This document shows positions 42,185-42,443 of a stretch of DNA of 42,443 nt, in pieces. The first letter of the stretch is position 1. Every line of letters starts with the position of its first letter. A model generated the notes under the pieces. The model was given only the letters and a program-made list of their open reading frames with translations. It was not told the DNA's origin and did no database searches. The DNA comes from Bacillota bacterium (GTDB lineage Bacteria > Bacillota_G > Limnochordia > DTU010). The DNA lies in assembly GCA_012799255.1 (NCBI GenBank), contig JAAZLQ010000288.1:1-42443 (forward strand). Reading direction: 5' to 3'. A program made the position numbers and the translations under genes.

Positions 42185-42443
42185 GTGAGGCGTATTTGTG
42201 ACGATAATCAGCTTATGAGACAAGCTCAAAACGGCGATAATAGAGCGTTTGAACAACTTGTTCTAAAATACCGGGCAGATACCATCAGATTCGCTTTTCG
42301 CTTTGTCCAGGACCTGCATGTGGCTGAAGATCTTGCGCAAGAGAGTTTTGCGTCAATCTATGTGCACCGTCAGAATTACAAACCCAAGCATGAGTTCAAG
42401 ACGTATTTGTATGCTGTGGTAAGGAACAAATGCATTGATTTTC
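42185..42443 (+). CDS. RNA polymerase ECF sigma factor (3' partial)
   Basis: The first 86 codons of a sigma-70 family factor, cut by the window edge. Region 2 is visible: LMRQAQNGDNRAFEQLVLKY, then FRFVQDLHVAEDLAQESF (the -10 melting and core-binding helix) and FKTYLYAVVRNKCIDF. GTG 42185 follows GGGAGAGG. The region 2 pattern with DLAQE is that of extracytoplasmic-function sigma factors; an anti-sigma gene may lie to the right, outside the window. Confidence 0.85.
   Translation, partial: MRRICDDNQLMRQAQNGDNRAFEQLVLKYRADTIRFAFRFVQDLHVAEDLAQESFASIYVHRQNYKPKHEFKTYLYAVVRNKCIDF

Noticed and set aside
1..42443. CRISPR arrays, tRNA or rRNA genes, prophage or IS elements
   Set aside because: No regularly spaced repeats, cloverleaf or rRNA-like stretches, or transposase/phage proteins were recognised on either strand.

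Overview
The window reads as chromosome of an anaerobic-type Bacillota (Firmicutes). Evidence is strong GGAGG ribosome binding sites, frequent TTG/GTG starts, a class I T-box leader, ROK, DeoR and LacI sugar regulators, many U-tailed intrinsic terminators and a DUF4180 gene. Two TolC-family genes beside a MacA/MacB-like exporter suggest the cell also has an outer membrane, so a diderm Firmicute (for example a Limnochordia-like lineage) is the best guess. That placement is inference.

Layout. 1-5140: a sugar ABC importer (left end cut), a ribokinase-type kinase and a DeoR regulator in one operon, then a separately promoted glycerol-1-phosphate-dehydrogenase-like enzyme. 5279-11355: a tightly overlapped TolC-TolC-MacA-MacB(ATPase)-MacB(permease) exporter operon followed by a small transaldolase / fructose-6-phosphate aldolase. 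11380-16726: a minus-strand pair (a cysteine-free EIIC-like membrane protein with an unknown N-terminal domain, and a phosphosugar-type TIM barrel) divergent from a LacI regulator, an allulose-6-phosphate epimerase and an allose-kinase-like ROK kinase. With RpiB at 28957 and the importer at the left edge, these could make a D-allose/allulose-type pathway ending in fructose 6-phosphate.

17002-27675: two convergent operons, each starting with a ROK-type regulator followed by a paralogous amidohydrolase. The plus-strand arm adds an argininosuccinate-lyase-like enzyme. The minus-strand arm adds a complete-looking Dpp/Opp-type importer lacking its ATPases, plus an AbrB-family membrane protein. The arms meet at one bidirectional terminator. 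This looks like a dedicated uptake and cleavage system for an unknown, probably C-N-linked, compound.

27924-34638: small stress or housekeeping-type genes (DUF4180, YmaF, RpiB, HD hydrolase), then cell-surface glycan genes (pyruvyl transferase, a GT4-GT2 fusion, a second GT4 enzyme, a 32-residue membrane peptide). 34776-42443: a pRiA4b ORF-3-type protein, a tyrosine-specifier T-box controlling a divergent tyrosine-phenol-lyase-like PLP enzyme, a CPBP protease, a chemoreceptor with a CZB-like external domain, an acetyltransferase, an APH-fold kinase, and the start of an ECF sigma factor cut by the right edge.

The three observations most worth following are the tyrosine T-box in front of a normally catabolic enzyme, the mirrored ROK/amidohydrolase operons, and the cysteine-free EIIC fusion.
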